From Paracoccaceae bacterium (GTDB taxonomy: Bacteria; Pseudomonadota; Alphaproteobacteria; Rhodobacterales; Rhodobacteraceae), in NCBI GenBank assembly GCA_003500165.1, contig DNSZ01000287.1, positions 6,298-12,991 on the forward strand: 6,694 bases of DNA, in the 5' to 3' direction. Both the position numbers and the translations under genes were made by a program. Below, piece by piece: positions 6,689-6,694 of this stretch (within the stretch, counting starts at the first letter, position 1; every line of letters starts with the position of its first letter). Under the pieces are notes generated by a model. It worked only from the letters and a program-made list of their open reading frames with translations, ran no database searches and had not been told where the DNA came from.

Positions 6689-6694
6689 ATGGAC
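6689..6694 (+). CDS. Start of an unidentified rightward gene (first two codons only)
   Basis: ATG GAC at the right edge is preceded by GGGAGG (6678-6683) with a 5-base spacer, as strong as the ribosome sites of the two leftward genes. The 125-bp gap to the divergent metG start suits a promoter region. Only Met-Asp is encoded inside the window, so the product cannot be named. The start could be fortuitous, but the perfect Shine-Dalgarno at good spacing makes a real gene likely. Confidence 0.5.

Overview
The window looks like ordinary chromosomal housekeeping DNA from a high-GC alphaproteobacterium, most likely a member of the Rhodobacterales (Rhodobacteraceae/Paracoccaceae). Three things point there: the very high GC content, the close match of the methionyl-tRNA synthetase to the short Rhodobacteraceae type as I remember it, and a periplasmic alpha-2-macroglobulin with an N-terminal PAN/apple-like segment, an architecture I associate with that group. 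I ran no database search, so the placement is recognition rather than proof.

Layout: (1) 1-2891, minus strand: the N-terminal ~963 residues of a secreted bacterial alpha-2-macroglobulin family protein. The gene runs off the left edge, so its C-terminal half, including any thioester site, is not visible. (2) 2892-3181: a 290-bp divergent intergenic region with a good Shine-Dalgarno for the macroglobulin gene, a 13-bp palindrome over a weak promoter-like element, and no clear promoter or ribosome site for the gene on the other side. (3) 3182-4804, plus strand: a complete aerobic glycerol-3-phosphate dehydrogenase (glpD). (4) 4805-4844: a 40-bp convergent junction with a hairpin that begins in the glpD stop codon. 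(5) 4845-6563, minus strand: a complete methionyl-tRNA synthetase (metG). (6) 6564-6688: a 125-bp divergent promoter region. (7) From 6689, plus strand: a probable start codon with a strong Shine-Dalgarno, of which only two codons are in the window.

The genes do not form one pathway. They are separate transcription units: envelope defence or housekeeping (alpha-2-macroglobulin), glycerol/phospholipid catabolism feeding the quinone pool (glpD), and translation (metG). I found no mobile element, CRISPR array, tRNA, rRNA or defence cassette, and no sign of a new multi-gene system. Very long open frames antisense to all three genes are an effect of high-GC codon usage. The few observations worth a second look are regulatory (palindromes, the shared hairpin, the missing ribosome site at glpD) or at motif level (the lysine-free KMSKS-equivalent loop of MetG).
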